In this document: positions 37,499-45,933 of the stretch, one piece after another | Numbering within the stretch: the stretch's first letter is position 1 | Layout of the letters: each line of letters opens with the position of its first letter | Assembly: GCA_019187365.1 (NCBI GenBank) | Contig: JABARE010000006.1 | Location: forward strand, 124,001 to 188,000 | From: Saprospiraceae bacterium | GTDB taxonomy: Bacteria; Bacteroidota; Bacteroidia; Chitinophagales; Saprospiraceae | Length of the DNA: 64,000 nt | Reading direction: 5' to 3' | Notes under the pieces: model-generated | Database searches by the model: none | Seen by the model: the letters and a program-made list of their open reading frames with translations, nothing else | What the model was told of the DNA's origin: nothing | Translations under genes and position numbers: made by a program

Positions 37499-37909
37499 AT
37501 GGGAAGAATTCTTGCCATCGACTACGGTGAAAGGCGTTGCGGTTTAGCTGCCACAGACCCTCTGCAACTGATTGTAACGGGCCTGGAGGGGGTCCCCACA
37601 GCGGATCTGCGCGCCTGGCTGGAGAACTATTGTGCCAGAGAAGGCGTTGATCTTTTGGTCATCGGACTGCCGGTACACCGGGATGGCAGCTACACCCATC
37701 TAAAAACCGATATTGATGAACTTGCGGTATGGGCTGGTAGTAATCTAAAAGGGATTGACGTTGCTTTTGCAGACGAACGGAATACCTCTGTTCTCGCTGT
37801 TGAAGCACTTGTTAAAGCCGGAGTTCCACGAAATCGCCGTCAGCAAAAGATGCGGATCGACGAGATCAGCGCAGTGATTATTTTACAAAGGTACTTAGGA
37901 CATTTTTGA
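37499..37909 (+). CDS. ruvX: RuvX/YqgF-type nuclease (pre-16S rRNA / Holliday junction resolvase family)
   Basis: 136 residues, normal length. RNase H-like fold with the first catalytic Asp in LAIDYGERRCG, the second acidic site in LLVIGLP, and the third conserved block ADERNTS, followed by RIDEISAVIILQRYL. Family members process the 5' end of 16S rRNA and were originally described as putative Holliday junction resolvases. The stop codon is 2 bases from the ATG of def, so the two are translated from one message. Confidence 0.93.
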   Translation: MGRILAIDYGERRCGLAATDPLQLIVTGLEGVPTADLRAWLENYCAREGVDLLVIGLPVHRDGSYTHLKTDIDELAVWAGSNLKGIDVAFADERNTSVLAVEALVKAGVPRNRRQQKMRIDEISAVIILQRYLGHF

Positions 37910-37911
37910 AT

Positions 37912-38460
37912 ATGGTTTTGCCAATTGTATTATACGGAAATCCTGTCCTCCAGCGAAAGGCAGTAGCGGTAGAAGCGGGCTATCATAACCTGGATAAACT
38001 GATTGAAGACATGTGGGAAACCATGTACTTCGCGAAGGGCGTTGGATTGGCTGCACCGCAAGTGGGAATGTCGTTGCGGTTGTTTGTCGTTGATTCCAGG
38101 TCTTATTATGGGGATGAGGATGGTAAGGGAGGGATGAAAAGGGTATTTATCAACGCGGAGCTGTTGGATGCTTCAGGAGCAAACTGGAATTTTGAAGAGG
38201 GGTGCCTTAGCATTCCTAAAATCAATGCTGATGTGGAACGCCGTCAGCGAATACGACTTCGTTATTGTGATGAGCATTTTGTTGCGCACGAAGAGGAATT
38301 CGACGACATGAACGCCCGCATCATTCTTCACGAATACGACCACATTGAGGGTGTGCTCTTCATCGAAAGGATTAACCCGGTTCGCCGCCGAATGCTGCAA
38401 AGTAAGCTCGACAAAATCAGAAAGGGTATGGCAAATGCCTCTTACCCGGTCAAACAGTAA
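37912..38460 (+). CDS. def: Peptide deformylase
   Basis: 182-residue metalloenzyme that removes the formyl group from nascent N-terminal Met. All three family motifs are present: GVGLAAPQ (43-50), EGCLSIP (96-102) and HEYDHIEG (140-147), with metal ligands C98, H140 and H144 and catalytic E141. I choose ATG 37912 (MVLPIVLYGNPVL); the TTG at 37906 overlaps the ruvX stop. It forms a two-gene unit with ruvX. No methionyl-tRNA formyltransferase gene lies beside it. Confidence 0.95.
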   Translation: MVLPIVLYGNPVLQRKAVAVEAGYHNLDKLIEDMWETMYFAKGVGLAAPQVGMSLRLFVVDSRSYYGDEDGKGGMKRVFINAELLDASGANWNFEEGCLSIPKINADVERRQRIRLRYCDEHFVAHEEEFDDMNARIILHEYDHIEGVLFIERINPVRRRMLQSKLDKIRKGMANASYPVKQ

Positions 38461-38567
38461 TGCTCCGGGTCTTGTTGTGCCTATGATGGTCTTCTGTTCT
38501 GTAAATAAGTTGCCTTTTTTGTTGTCAATTGATTGAATGGGGTGGGCTGGAATAGCTTGGCCTCCAT

Positions 38568-38575
38568 TATTTTTG
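38568..38575 (+). promoter_or_regulatory. -7 promoter element for the 38590 gene
   Basis: Perfect TATTTTTG ending 14 bases before ATG 38590. No -33 TTG at normal spacing was found. Confidence 0.35.
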
Positions 38576-38589
38576 CTAAAATTTGATGT

Positions 38590-39855
38590 ATGCGAATCGT
38601 TTCGACCCTTATTGGCATCTTCCTTGCCAACTGCTTGCTTTTCAGTCAGTTAAAATCAATATTGGTACTGAATGAAGGCGCCTATGATTACGTAAACGGC
38701 AAGTCTGACGTTCCGGTAAGCCTTGGACGATACGATCTGCTGTCGAAAGAGTACACTGAGATGGTCCAGGTTGAAAATGCGCGCTTTGCTTCAGACCTGG
38801 CCTTGGACGGGGAATCGGTCTGGATTGCCGCTGATCAGTGGCTGATCGAATACGACCGTACTTCGTGGCAAATTATGAACCAAATCGAGATTCCGGGAAT
38901 ACGAAAATTCGCATTGCACGACGACTATGTTGTTGTATCGAGGGGAGAATACCTGCAAAAGCTACCTTCCTATGTGCAGGTCTATCACCGCTCGAGTCTG
39001 GAATTGGCTTATGAGATTCCCGAAGCTGCCATGCCTCATACAACCGAGAGTGTGATCATTGATGGTACCCGCGCCTATGTTGGAGTCAATAACGGTTTCG
39101 AATTTGGAAAGGAAGTGGGAAAGGTGTTGGTGATCGATCTGGAGACCATGCAATGGACGAATACCATTGACCTCGGTCCCGAGGGCAAGAATCCCGAAAA
39201 CCTCATGCTGTTTGGGCAGAAACTCGTCAGCCTCAACAACAGGAGTTACGACGGCAGCTCCATTTCTGTGATCGATCTCGCATCGACGAATGTCAATACC
39301 CACTCAATTTCTGATGTTCAGTCGCTGTGCGGCACCTCCGTGTTGGTTGGCGATTACGTGCTTTACCAGGAATTTGGAGAGACCGAGGTGGGAAAGTTCG
39401 ATTTGGTTGCCAATACTTCAGGCTACTACAAGGACCGGGGGGAAGCTTTTTACGGAATGCAGTACAATCCTCAGCAGGAAATGCTATGTACCGGAATAAC
39501 GGATTTTAAGACGTTTGGCAAGGTGCTTGTGTTTACACGTGATCTTGATTTTTTGTTTTCATTTGATGCAGGCGTTAGCCCGGGATACTTCGCGTTTGAA
39601 ATGGCAACCGTTGGCGTTGAAAATCAGTCTGTATCACCCGAAGTCATTTTGGTTCCCAACCCGGCTGCCGGTAGTGCCTGGGTCAATGTGAAGGGAGGGT
39701 TTGACAAGCTTGAAGTTTTTGACGCCCTCGGCATCAAAATGATGGAATTGCAATCGGCCAGTACCCTGGAAGGGCTATCCACAGGTACCTATTGGGTGAG
39801 GGCAACAAAAGGCCGGTCCTCGGGTACGACAAAATTTTTGGTGGTGCGGGAATAA
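38590..39855 (+). CDS. Secreted beta-propeller-like protein with T9SS sorting domain
   Basis: 421 residues. A signal peptide (MRIVSTLIGIFLANCLLFSQ) is followed by repeats of about 45 residues that resemble YVTN/surface-propeller blades (for example ARFASDLALDGESVWIAADQ, then VIDLETMQWTNTIDLG and VIDLASTNVNTHSI). The C-terminal 75 residues form a type A T9SS sorting domain (SPEVILVPNPAAGSAWVNV ... FLVVRE). It should be exported across the outer membrane. Related proteins in this phylum are often annotated as DUF5074-type or propeller proteins of unknown ligand. It stands alone between def and a tRNA gene on the opposite strand. Domain call is moderate; secretion is firm. Confidence 0.8.
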   Translation: MRIVSTLIGIFLANCLLFSQLKSILVLNEGAYDYVNGKSDVPVSLGRYDLLSKEYTEMVQVENARFASDLALDGESVWIAADQWLIEYDRTSWQIMNQIEIPGIRKFALHDDYVVVSRGEYLQKLPSYVQVYHRSSLELAYEIPEAAMPHTTESVIIDGTRAYVGVNNGFEFGKEVGKVLVIDLETMQWTNTIDLGPEGKNPENLMLFGQKLVSLNNRSYDGSSISVIDLASTNVNTHSISDVQSLCGTSVLVGDYVLYQEFGETEVGKFDLVANTSGYYKDRGEAFYGMQYNPQQEMLCTGITDFKTFGKVLVFTRDLDFLFSFDAGVSPGYFAFEMATVGVENQSVSPEVILVPNPAAGSAWVNVKGGFDKLEVFDALGIKMMELQSASTLEGLSTGTYWVRATKGRSSGTTKFLVVRE

Positions 39856-39884
39856 AAATTGGGACGGCGGTGCGTCCCAAAAGC

Positions 39885-39975
39885 TGGCGGAAGGTCAGGG
39901 ATTCGAACCCTGGGTACCCTTTTGGGGTACACGCACTTTCCAGGCGCGCCAATTAAACCACTCTTGCAACCTTCC
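39885..39975 (-). tRNA. tRNA-Ser (anticodon GGA)
   Basis: 91 nt including an encoded CCA. The acceptor stem GGAAGGT/ACCTTCC (39975-39969 with 39895-39889), discriminator G and CCA (39887-39885) are clear. The anticodon arm contains CCTGGAAAG with anticodon GGA, as in other tRNA-Ser(GGA). A long variable arm (GTACCC/GGGTAC) and a T arm (CAGGG TTCGAAT CCCTG) are present. Confidence 0.95.
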
Positions 39976-39983
39976 GTGGGCCG

Positions 39984-39991
39984 CAAAATTA
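39984..39991 (-). promoter_or_regulatory. -7 promoter element for tRNA-Ser
   Basis: A perfect minus-strand TAATTTTG ends 9 bases upstream of the mature tRNA 5' end, so the transcript would begin close to the tRNA. Confidence 0.45.
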
Positions 39992-40081
39992 AGAAATTCC
40001 TCTGTGAGTCCATAGCGCTTAAGCTGAGCATGGTTGGGAGCAGCATGGGGAAAGGCTGCATTCATGGTGGAGAACGCCGTC

Positions 40082-40849
40082 TTATAGCTTGAATAAGGCC
40101 TGGGCGTTTTGTGTGGTTATCGCTGCAAGCTCTTCCAGGGAGTGTCCCGTGCACTGCGCAAGGAAGGTGGCGATGGCCGGAAGGTGGGATGGTTCGTTTC
40201 GCTTGCCACGGTGGGGCACGGGGCTGAGGTATGGCGAATCGGTTTCCAGTACAAGATGTTGCAGGCCAATGGATGAGAGGATCCGCGACAATGGATTGTT
40301 TTTATACGTGATGGTTCCGCCAATGCCCATCATAAACCCAAGGTCTGCAATTCGGAGCGCGTCCTCCGCAGTGCCTCCAAAACAATGAAATACTCCGCGC
40401 AGCGTTCCGTCCTGCTCGGAGGCCACGATCTCCAAATTCCTTGAAAGACTCTCCCGGGAATGAATGATCACCGGTTTGTCGTAGGTTTTGGCCCACTGGA
40501 GCTGTTGCCGGAAAGCACGCTCCTGTTCTTCCATATGAGTAGTATCCCAGTAGGCGTCGGTGCCGGTTTCGCCGATGGCAGCACAGCGTGGATCTGCGGC
40601 CAACGCCTCCATTGGATCCAAATGTGTGCGAAAATCCGGGGTCACGTCGCAGGGGTGAAGTCCAATCGCCGCATAGCAGGTTCCGGGGTGGCGGGCGCAG
40701 CAGTCCAGCATGGGCGTGAGGGTATCGGCATTGATGTTGGGAAGCACAATTTTATATACATTTACCTGTCGGGCCCTTTCAATGACCAGATCGCGGTCCG
40801 CATCAAATGCATCTACGAAAAGATGGGCATGGGTGTCGATAAATTGCAT
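40082..40849 (-). CDS. TatD-family metal-dependent hydrolase (DNase)
   Basis: 255 residues, normal for TatD. Metal-binding motifs are in order: DTHAH near the start (D5, H7, H9), GLHP, GETGTDAYWDTT (family GExGLD; here a Thr replaces the usual Leu), VIIHSRES, FHCFGG and the ETDSPYLSPVPHRGKRNEP block. I start at ATG 40849 (MQFIDTHAH); a TTG at 40864 would overlap the divergent RNase H gene start. TatD proteins are 3'-5' exonucleases acting on DNA/RNA or D-aminoacyl-type substrates; the exact role is not certain. Its 5' end is 8 bases from that of the divergent RNase H gene. Confidence 0.93.
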   Translation of the reverse strand: MQFIDTHAHLFVDAFDADRDLVIERARQVNVYKIVLPNINADTLTPMLDCCARHPGTCYAAIGLHPCDVTPDFRTHLDPMEALAADPRCAAIGETGTDAYWDTTHMEEQERAFRQQLQWAKTYDKPVIIHSRESLSRNLEIVASEQDGTLRGVFHCFGGTAEDALRIADLGFMMGIGGTITYKNNPLSRILSSIGLQHLVLETDSPYLSPVPHRGKRNEPSHLPAIATFLAQCTGHSLEELAAITTQNAQALFKL

Positions 40850-40857
40850 GCGTGAAG

Positions 40858-41481
40858 ATGGCAAAAAACAGGAAATACTACGTGGTGTGGCAGGGGCATG
40901 ATCCGGGGATTTACGATTCCTGGGACAAATGCCAACTGCAAGTTAAGGCATTTCCGGGTGCAAAATTCAAGGCGTTCGATTCGGAGGCTGATGCGCGACT
41001 GGCCTTTCATCAGGGATGGGATGCTCGCCCAGTTGCAGCAAAACCCGTTTTGCACGTTGACTGGCGTACCGTTATTCCGCACGATTCCATCGTTGTCGAT
41101 GCGGCCTGCAGCGGAAATCCCGGCGACATGGAATACAGGGGCGTCGATCCGTTCGGGTGCATCGAACTGTTTCGAAGAGGTCCATATCCACATGGCACCA
41201 ACAACATTGGTGAATTTCTGGCCATTGTGCATGCCATGGCCATGCTAAAAGAAAAGGGAAACACCAGTACGACTGTTTTTTCCGATTCCGGCATCGCCAT
41301 TAAATGGGTACACGCAAAAAGGTCCGCAACAAAACTGTTGTTCAGCGAGCGAAACCGACGCATCGAGGAGTTGCTGCGAAGAGCGGAGGCATGGCTTCAG
41401 GCTAACCCCAAACTCAACCCCTTGCGAAAATGGGAGACAGATTTGTGGGGAGAAAACCCCGCGGATTTTGGAAGGAAGTAA
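40858..41481 (+). CDS. Ribonuclease H with N-terminal viroplasmin (hybrid-binding) domain
   Basis: 207 residues from ATG 40858 (MAKNRKYYVV); a GTG at 40852 is an alternative. An N-terminal caulimovirus-viroplasmin/HBD module (YYVVWQGHDPGIYDSWDKC, then FPGAKFKAFDSEADARLAF) binds RNA-DNA hybrids. The RNase HI catalytic domain has its four acidic residues visible: D81 (VVDAACSGNPG), E119 (NNIGEFLAI), D143 (FSDSGIAIKW) and D195 (KWETDLWGENP). It degrades RNA in RNA-DNA hybrids during replication and repair. Divergent from tatD with only 8 bases between start codons, so the two promoters must lie inside or overlap the opposite genes. Confidence 0.93.
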   Translation: MAKNRKYYVVWQGHDPGIYDSWDKCQLQVKAFPGAKFKAFDSEADARLAFHQGWDARPVAAKPVLHVDWRTVIPHDSIVVDAACSGNPGDMEYRGVDPFGCIELFRRGPYPHGTNNIGEFLAIVHAMAMLKEKGNTSTTVFSDSGIAIKWVHAKRSATKLLFSERNRRIEELLRRAEAWLQANPKLNPLRKWETDLWGENPADFGRK

Positions 41482-41514
41482 GAGACAAAGTACATACTTG
41501 GAGTCTGCAACCCA

Positions 41515-42252
41515 CTAAAGAGGTTTTCGCCTCTGCTTGCTGCGCCATTTTAGCCGGACCACACCGGTGAGCGCTTCCCGGATGATGAAAATATTCATCT
41601 TGGACTGCCCCCTGACGCGGTCGGGGAATTGTATGGGGATTTCCAGTAGCCTGAATCCAAGCCGGTAGGCACTGTATTTCATTTCAATCTGAAAGGCATA
41701 CCCGGTAAAGTGAACCTGATCGGGCCCAATGGCTTCGAGTACCTTTCTGCTATAACAAACAAAGCCGGCTGTGGGATCCATTACCGGCATTCCGGTAATC
41801 AGACGCACGTACAGCGACGCAGCCCGAGACAGCAGTAAACGGCTTTTCGGCCAGTTGAGAACACTGCCGCCAGGCACGTACCTCGATCCGATGGCAACGT
41901 CGGCACGCCCTTCAAAGCAAGCATGGAAAAGTGCCTCAAGTTTTTCGGGAGGGTGTGAAAAATCGGCGTCCATTTCTGCAATGCACTGGTAACTTCTTTG
42001 GAGGGCCCATTGAAACCCCGCAATATAAGCTCTGCCAAGTCCTTCTTTTTTTTCGCGCTCGAGCAGGTGTAATCTGCCGGATGAATCAGGCATCATGGAT
42101 TTAACGCGTGCGGCTGTTCCATCCGGAGACCCGTCATCGACAACGAGCACGTCACAAGCGACCGGGAGCGACAACACCGCGGTAAGAATAGCATCGATGT
42201 TTTCGATCTCGTTGTAACTGGGAATGATGACGAGGAATTCTTTCAAGCGCAA
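41515..42252 (-). CDS. GT2 glycosyltransferase, polyprenyl-phosphate mannosyltransferase type
   Basis: About 245 residues, GT-A fold of the dolichol/polyprenol-phosphate mannose synthase group. Motifs: FLVIIPSYNEIENI, VLVVDDGSPDGTAA, MDADFSHPPEKL (DxD-like), GSRYVPGGSV, DPTAGFVCYSRKVLE and the C-terminal FPDRVRGQSKMN. It has no C-terminal membrane anchor beyond the catalytic domain. No ATG exists between the upstream stop and the conserved start; translation must begin at TTG 42252 or TTG 42246, the latter giving the more family-like MKEFLVIIPSYNE. It likely loads a sugar onto a lipid carrier for cell-surface glycan or protein glycosylation. It is 70 bases downstream of the E1 gene on the same strand. 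Confidence 0.88.
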   Translation of the reverse strand: MRLKEFLVIIPSYNEIENIDAILTAVLSLPVACDVLVVDDGSPDGTAARVKSMMPDSSGRLHLLEREKKEGLGRAYIAGFQWALQRSYQCIAEMDADFSHPPEKLEALFHACFEGRADVAIGSRYVPGGSVLNWPKSRLLLSRAASLYVRLITGMPVMDPTAGFVCYSRKVLEAIGPDQVHFTGYAFQIEMKYSAYRLGFRLLEIPIQFPDRVRGQSKMNIFIIREALTGVVRLKWRSKQRRKPL

Positions 42253-42322
42253 TGATCTATGGGTTTACCAATGGGTGATTGGCACAGGAAGTGATGCGGG
42301 CCATGAGGTGCAGCACAATGAC

Positions 42323-44710
42323 TCAACGTCTGAAGCGCTGCGGATCGTATTCTGTAAGCAAGTCGAGCAAAGTTTCTGCAACATCTTCAGCGTTGGGTTT
42401 GGTGAAATAATCGCCGGTACTGCCGTAAGGCGGACGGTTTTGTTTGGCAGTAATGGTCAGGGGACTGGCATCGAGGTAGCGGTGGGCTCCATGAGCCTCC
42501 AATACCTGCTGTAGGATATAGGCGCTTGCAGCGCCGGGCACATCTTCGTCGAGTATAACGAGCTTATTGGTTTTGCGGACCGAAGCGGCGCATTTTTGGC
42601 TGATGTCAAACGGAAGCAGACATTGGGCGTCGATCAGTTCTACTGAAACGTTAAAAGGTTTCAGCAAGTCCAGTGCCGCCTCCGCGACCCGTACACAGGA
42701 TCCGTAGGTGATCAGGGTTAAGTCGTCGCCCGACGAAAGCATTTCGACCTCTCCAATGGGAACAGTAAACTCGCCCAGGTTGATCGGGACGGGCTCTTTG
42801 AGTCGGTATCCATTGAGGCATTCGATGACCAATCCGGGATCGTCTGATTTCAGCAGGGCATTGTACATTCCTGCGGCCTGAGTCATATTGCGTGGAACAC
42901 ACAGGCAGACCCCGCGAAGCGCGTGCAGCAACATGCCAATTGGACTGCCCGAATGCCAGATGCCTTCCAGCCGGTGACCCCTTGTTCGGATGATAGCCGG
43001 AGCAGCCTGCCTGCCACCTGAACGGTAACGGATGGTAGCCAGGTCATCCATCAGAGGGGATAAAGCGTATACGATGTAGTCGAGGTACTGGATTTCTGCG
43101 ATCGGGCGCAGTCCGCGCATTGCAGTTCCAATAGCCTGACCGACGATGGACCACTCGCGGATCCCACAGTCAAATACGCGCCCGACGCCAAATTTTTCCT
43201 GCAAACCGGCAAAACCCTGGTTGACGTCACCTATGCGGCCAACGTCTTCACCAAATGCAAGGACAGATGGATCGGACTGAAGTTTCTGTTCAAAGAATGC
43301 GTTGAGAATCTGATAGCCATTGACTTCCTCCGGGTGATCAGGATAAAGGGCGGGTACTGGTGTGACGCGGGTTGCAGCATAATTTGTTTCTGAAAACACA
43401 TCGCGGTGGTACGCTTGATCGGCAAAATGGTACTGTCTCTGCAACCATTCGTCCAATCCCTCAGGGACAGTTTGTTTCGAGGCATTCAGTTTAAGCCTTC
43501 GTGCGATTTCCACCAGCTCTGCCAAACCGGGAGCCGATAGCGCTTCAACCTGCCCTGCAACATCCATCTGTCCTGCAGTTCGCAGGATGTTTTCCAATTG
43601 CAATTTTTCTGTGAGAATGGGGTCCAGGTAAGCTGTCCAGGCTGCGTTTTTCTGGTCGCGCACATAGGCTTTTGCGAGTTCCCGCAATTGCGTGCATTGC
43701 TCCTGGCTGGCAACCTCATTTTGCTGCATCCAGCTTTCCATGCGGTTCAGACAATCGTATTCTGCTTCCCACTGCAGGCGGTCTTTGGATTTGTAACGCT
43801 CGTGAGAACCGGAGGTGGAGTGCCCCTGGGGCTGTGTCACTTCCTGGATATGGAACAATACCGGACGATGGTTTTTCCGGCACCAGCGAATGCCGTCCCG
43901 GTAAGCGTTGACCAGGCCGGGATAGTCCCAGGCCCGGCATCGGATGATTTTAACACCGGGATCGGATTTTTCGTCGGCAAAGCCTTCCAGTGCATGAGAA
44001 ATGCTGCTTTTTACGGTTTGCAATTCGATGGGGACGGAAATGCCGTATCCGTCGTCCCATACAGAAACAGCCAGTGGAACCTGCATTACAGCGGCCGCAT
44101 TGAGCGTCTCCCAGAAAATGCCTTCGGACGTGGAAGCATCGCCAATGGTGCAGAAACTGACCTCATTTCCCTCTTTGCTGAATCGTCCCTTACGGGCTAA
44201 GTCGGGAAACTGCCGGTAGTATTTTGAGGCCAGAGCCAGCCCCAACGCCCGCGCCATCTGCCCGGCCGTACTGGAGATGTCGGACGAGATGTTGTATTGA
44301 TCCGTGTGGTCTATCCAGCTTCCGTCTTCCCGAACCAGGGGATTGGCAAAATGCGCATTCATCTGGCGCCCTTTGCTGAAGGGATCGTTGACCGGGTCTG
44401 CGTATAATTGAGCAAAATAGTCCCGTACAGAGCACAGTCCCTTAGCCATCATAAAGGTCTGGTCGCGGTAGTATCCCGCACGAAAATCTCCTGGTTCAAA
44501 CGCCCTGGCCATGGCAAGTTGCGGGACTTCTTTCCCATCTCCGAGTATGCCAAATTTGGCTTTGCCTGTCAGCACCTCCCTCCGGCCAAGCAAGGAAGCC
44601 TCGCGGCTGACAAGTCCGATCCAGAAATCGCTTGCGATTTCGCGTTTGTATTCGGCGTAGGGCTCCGGCAGGGAACCCAGGATTTCCCGGATGGGCTCTG
44701 TCATGATCAT
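42323..44710 (-). CDS. Fused E1 alpha/beta subunit of a 2-oxoacid dehydrogenase
   Basis: 795 residues combining E1 alpha (about 1-400) and E1 beta (about 460-790) in one chain, a form common in Bacteroidota. The alpha half has the thiamine-diphosphate motif GDASTSEG ... NAAAVMQVPLAVSVWDD (190-220) and the YRDQTFMMAKG and STAGQMARALGLA blocks. The beta half has AFGEDVGRIGDVNQGFAGLQ, the EWSIVGQAIGTAMRGLRPIA segment and TYGSCVRVAEAALDLL ending in a typical transketolase C-domain. It decarboxylates a 2-oxoacid, most likely branched-chain or pyruvate, feeding an E2 lipoyl subunit not in this window. ATG 44710 or 44704 starts it. Substrate is uncertain. Confidence 0.9.
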   Translation of the reverse strand: MIMTEPIREILGSLPEPYAEYKREIASDFWIGLVSREASLLGRREVLTGKAKFGILGDGKEVPQLAMARAFEPGDFRAGYYRDQTFMMAKGLCSVRDYFAQLYADPVNDPFSKGRQMNAHFANPLVREDGSWIDHTDQYNISSDISSTAGQMARALGLALASKYYRQFPDLARKGRFSKEGNEVSFCTIGDASTSEGIFWETLNAAAVMQVPLAVSVWDDGYGISVPIELQTVKSSISHALEGFADEKSDPGVKIIRCRAWDYPGLVNAYRDGIRWCRKNHRPVLFHIQEVTQPQGHSTSGSHERYKSKDRLQWEAEYDCLNRMESWMQQNEVASQEQCTQLRELAKAYVRDQKNAAWTAYLDPILTEKLQLENILRTAGQMDVAGQVEALSAPGLAELVEIARRLKLNASKQTVPEGLDEWLQRQYHFADQAYHRDVFSETNYAATRVTPVPALYPDHPEEVNGYQILNAFFEQKLQSDPSVLAFGEDVGRIGDVNQGFAGLQEKFGVGRVFDCGIREWSIVGQAIGTAMRGLRPIAEIQYLDYIVYALSPLMDDLATIRYRSGGRQAAPAIIRTRGHRLEGIWHSGSPIGMLLHALRGVCLCVPRNMTQAAGMYNALLKSDDPGLVIECLNGYRLKEPVPINLGEFTVPIGEVEMLSSGDDLTLITYGSCVRVAEAALDLLKPFNVSVELIDAQCLLPFDISQKCAASVRKTNKLVILDEDVPGAASAYILQQVLEAHGAHRYLDASPLTITAKQNRPPYGSTGDYFTKPNAEDVAETLLDLLTEYDPQRFRR

Positions 44711-44728
44711 GCTTGGCTAAGTAAAGCA

Positions 44729-44736
44729 CAAAAATA
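44729..44736 (-). promoter_or_regulatory. -7 promoter element for the E1 gene
   Basis: Minus-strand TATTTTTG about 19 bases upstream of ATG 44710. No -33 TTG at normal spacing. Confidence 0.35.
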
Positions 44737-45050
44737 GCTCAGTGCACCCCTAAAAACTCCCCATGGCGTTAAATCTACCTGCGTATGCTTAAGATCAAAA
44801 CCAAACGAGCTCAACAATACTGGCTTGCAAACCAGTGGGGTATGGAGCCTCCAGGCTTCTATTGCCCTTTCTTGTGTTGCTTTCCGAAATTCCTTTTGGC
44901 TTCTGAATGGAATTTTAACAAATGCTCTCCGGGTATTCTTGCGGTGACAGAAGCCGGTTCGGGACGGGTTAACCATGCGAATCCCCTCATTTAACAGGGT
45001 TTTAACATACATTTCAACTCATTTAGGACTCTTAGAATATAGAAAAGCGT

Positions 45051-45058
45051 TAAATTTG
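45051..45058 (+). promoter_or_regulatory. -7 promoter element for the DUF1573 gene
   Basis: Perfect TAAATTTG about 26 bases before ATG 45085. No clear -33 TTG; TTTAG occurs near the expected position. Confidence 0.4.
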
Positions 45059-45084
45059 TCAGCACAACCAAAAAAAAGATTTAC

Positions 45085-45543
45085 ATGAAAACCATTTCAA
45101 CCCTGTTCGCATTCATTCTCTCCCTGGCATATGTTGGTGCACAGACCACCCCTGGTGCCAATACCACCACTAAACCCAGTGGACCTCACCTCGAATGGGA
45201 ATCTACGGTCATCGATTACGGTGAAATTAAAAAGGGTTCCGACCCGCTTCGCAAAGCCATCTTTACAAACACCGGAACAGAGCCTCTCATCATCAAAAGT
45301 GCTCGCGGTTCCTGTGGTTGTACGGTCCCCACGTGGCCGAAAGAGCCCATCATGCCCGGAGAGCGCGGCGTCATTGAGATCCGTTACGACACTCAGCGCA
45401 TAGGGCCCATCAACAAAAGCGTGACGGTCACGACCAACGAAAGTGAACAGGAAAGCAGGATCTCCCTGAAGGGAAATATTTCTGCGGACGAGGAGCAAAC
45501 CCTGCCAAAAAATGAGGGCAATATTCTGACCCCCAAGGGTTAA
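45085..45543 (+). CDS. Secreted DUF1573 (ASH/MSP-like) protein
   Basis: 152 residues. The signal peptide ends AYVGA|QTTP. The mature protein is one immunoglobulin-like DUF1573 domain: WESTVIDYGEIKKGSDPL, FTNTGTEPLIIKSARGSCGC, TVPTWPKEPIMPGERGVI and YDTQRIGPINKSVTVTTN, the usual hallmarks including the CGC pair. It lacks a T9SS sorting domain, so a periplasmic location is likely. Role unknown; the family is widespread in Bacteroidota. Its own promoter and a strong terminator make it monocistronic. Confidence 0.9.
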   Translation: MKTISTLFAFILSLAYVGAQTTPGANTTTKPSGPHLEWESTVIDYGEIKKGSDPLRKAIFTNTGTEPLIIKSARGSCGCTVPTWPKEPIMPGERGVIEIRYDTQRIGPINKSVTVTTNESEQESRISLKGNISADEEQTLPKNEGNILTPKG

Positions 45544-45567
45544 AAAAACAATCTACTACGCTTATGG

Positions 45568-45601
45568 ATCCCGGAAGCCAAAACTTCCGGGATTTTTTTT
45601 T
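45568..45601 (+). terminator. Intrinsic terminator after the DUF1573 gene
   Basis: A perfect 10-bp stem ATCCCGGAAG/CTTCCGGGAT with a 6-base loop and a run of nine Ts. Confidence 0.93.
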
Positions 45602-45933
45602 GCTCTACAATATTCGAGGATGACAAGCAAACGGTGAATGTTGATGTTTAGATTGAGCCCTACCGAATTGGTGATCTTCCAGTGGACAAGTGCCATTAAG
45701 TACCCAGGTCAACTCTTGCCAACGCGTGTTTGTGGGCGAGTTCAGCCAAACACCCCGACAAATGATCTCCTAATCAGCAGGCGCAATATGACGAAGGACT
45801 TCTGCAAATGAGATACGAACAAACGTTCGTTAGCACTTCTTTATTGGTGAAGAAATGCGTGTGTGAAGCGGTTCTTTGAAGCGCCAGGAATGGTCGGATC
45901 CGCCGGGTAAACGAGCAAAAACAGAGCCCGGGC
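45602..45933. other. Intergenic region between convergent genes
   Basis: About 330 bases with no gene I can support. It contains a partial copy (45822-45833) of the palindrome found at 50111 and 59930, and a GAGCCCGGGCTC palindrome (45924-45935) overlapping the icd stop codon that may help to end the icd transcript. Confidence 0.5.

Larger units (their letters stand above)
44711..45084. other. Divergent intergenic region
   Basis: 374 bases between the E1 gene (minus) and the DUF1573 gene (plus). It holds candidate -7 elements for both. Short open frames inside have no recognisable features. Confidence 0.5.

Noticed and set aside
43598..44200. Plus-strand open frame of 200 codons inside the E1 gene
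   Set aside because: Antisense to the conserved thiamine-diphosphate region of the E1 gene; judged a shadow.
44707..45012. Minus-strand open frame of 101 codons in the E1/DUF1573 intergenic region
   Set aside because: No family features; it overlaps the E1 start and the candidate -7 element, so it is unlikely to be a gene.
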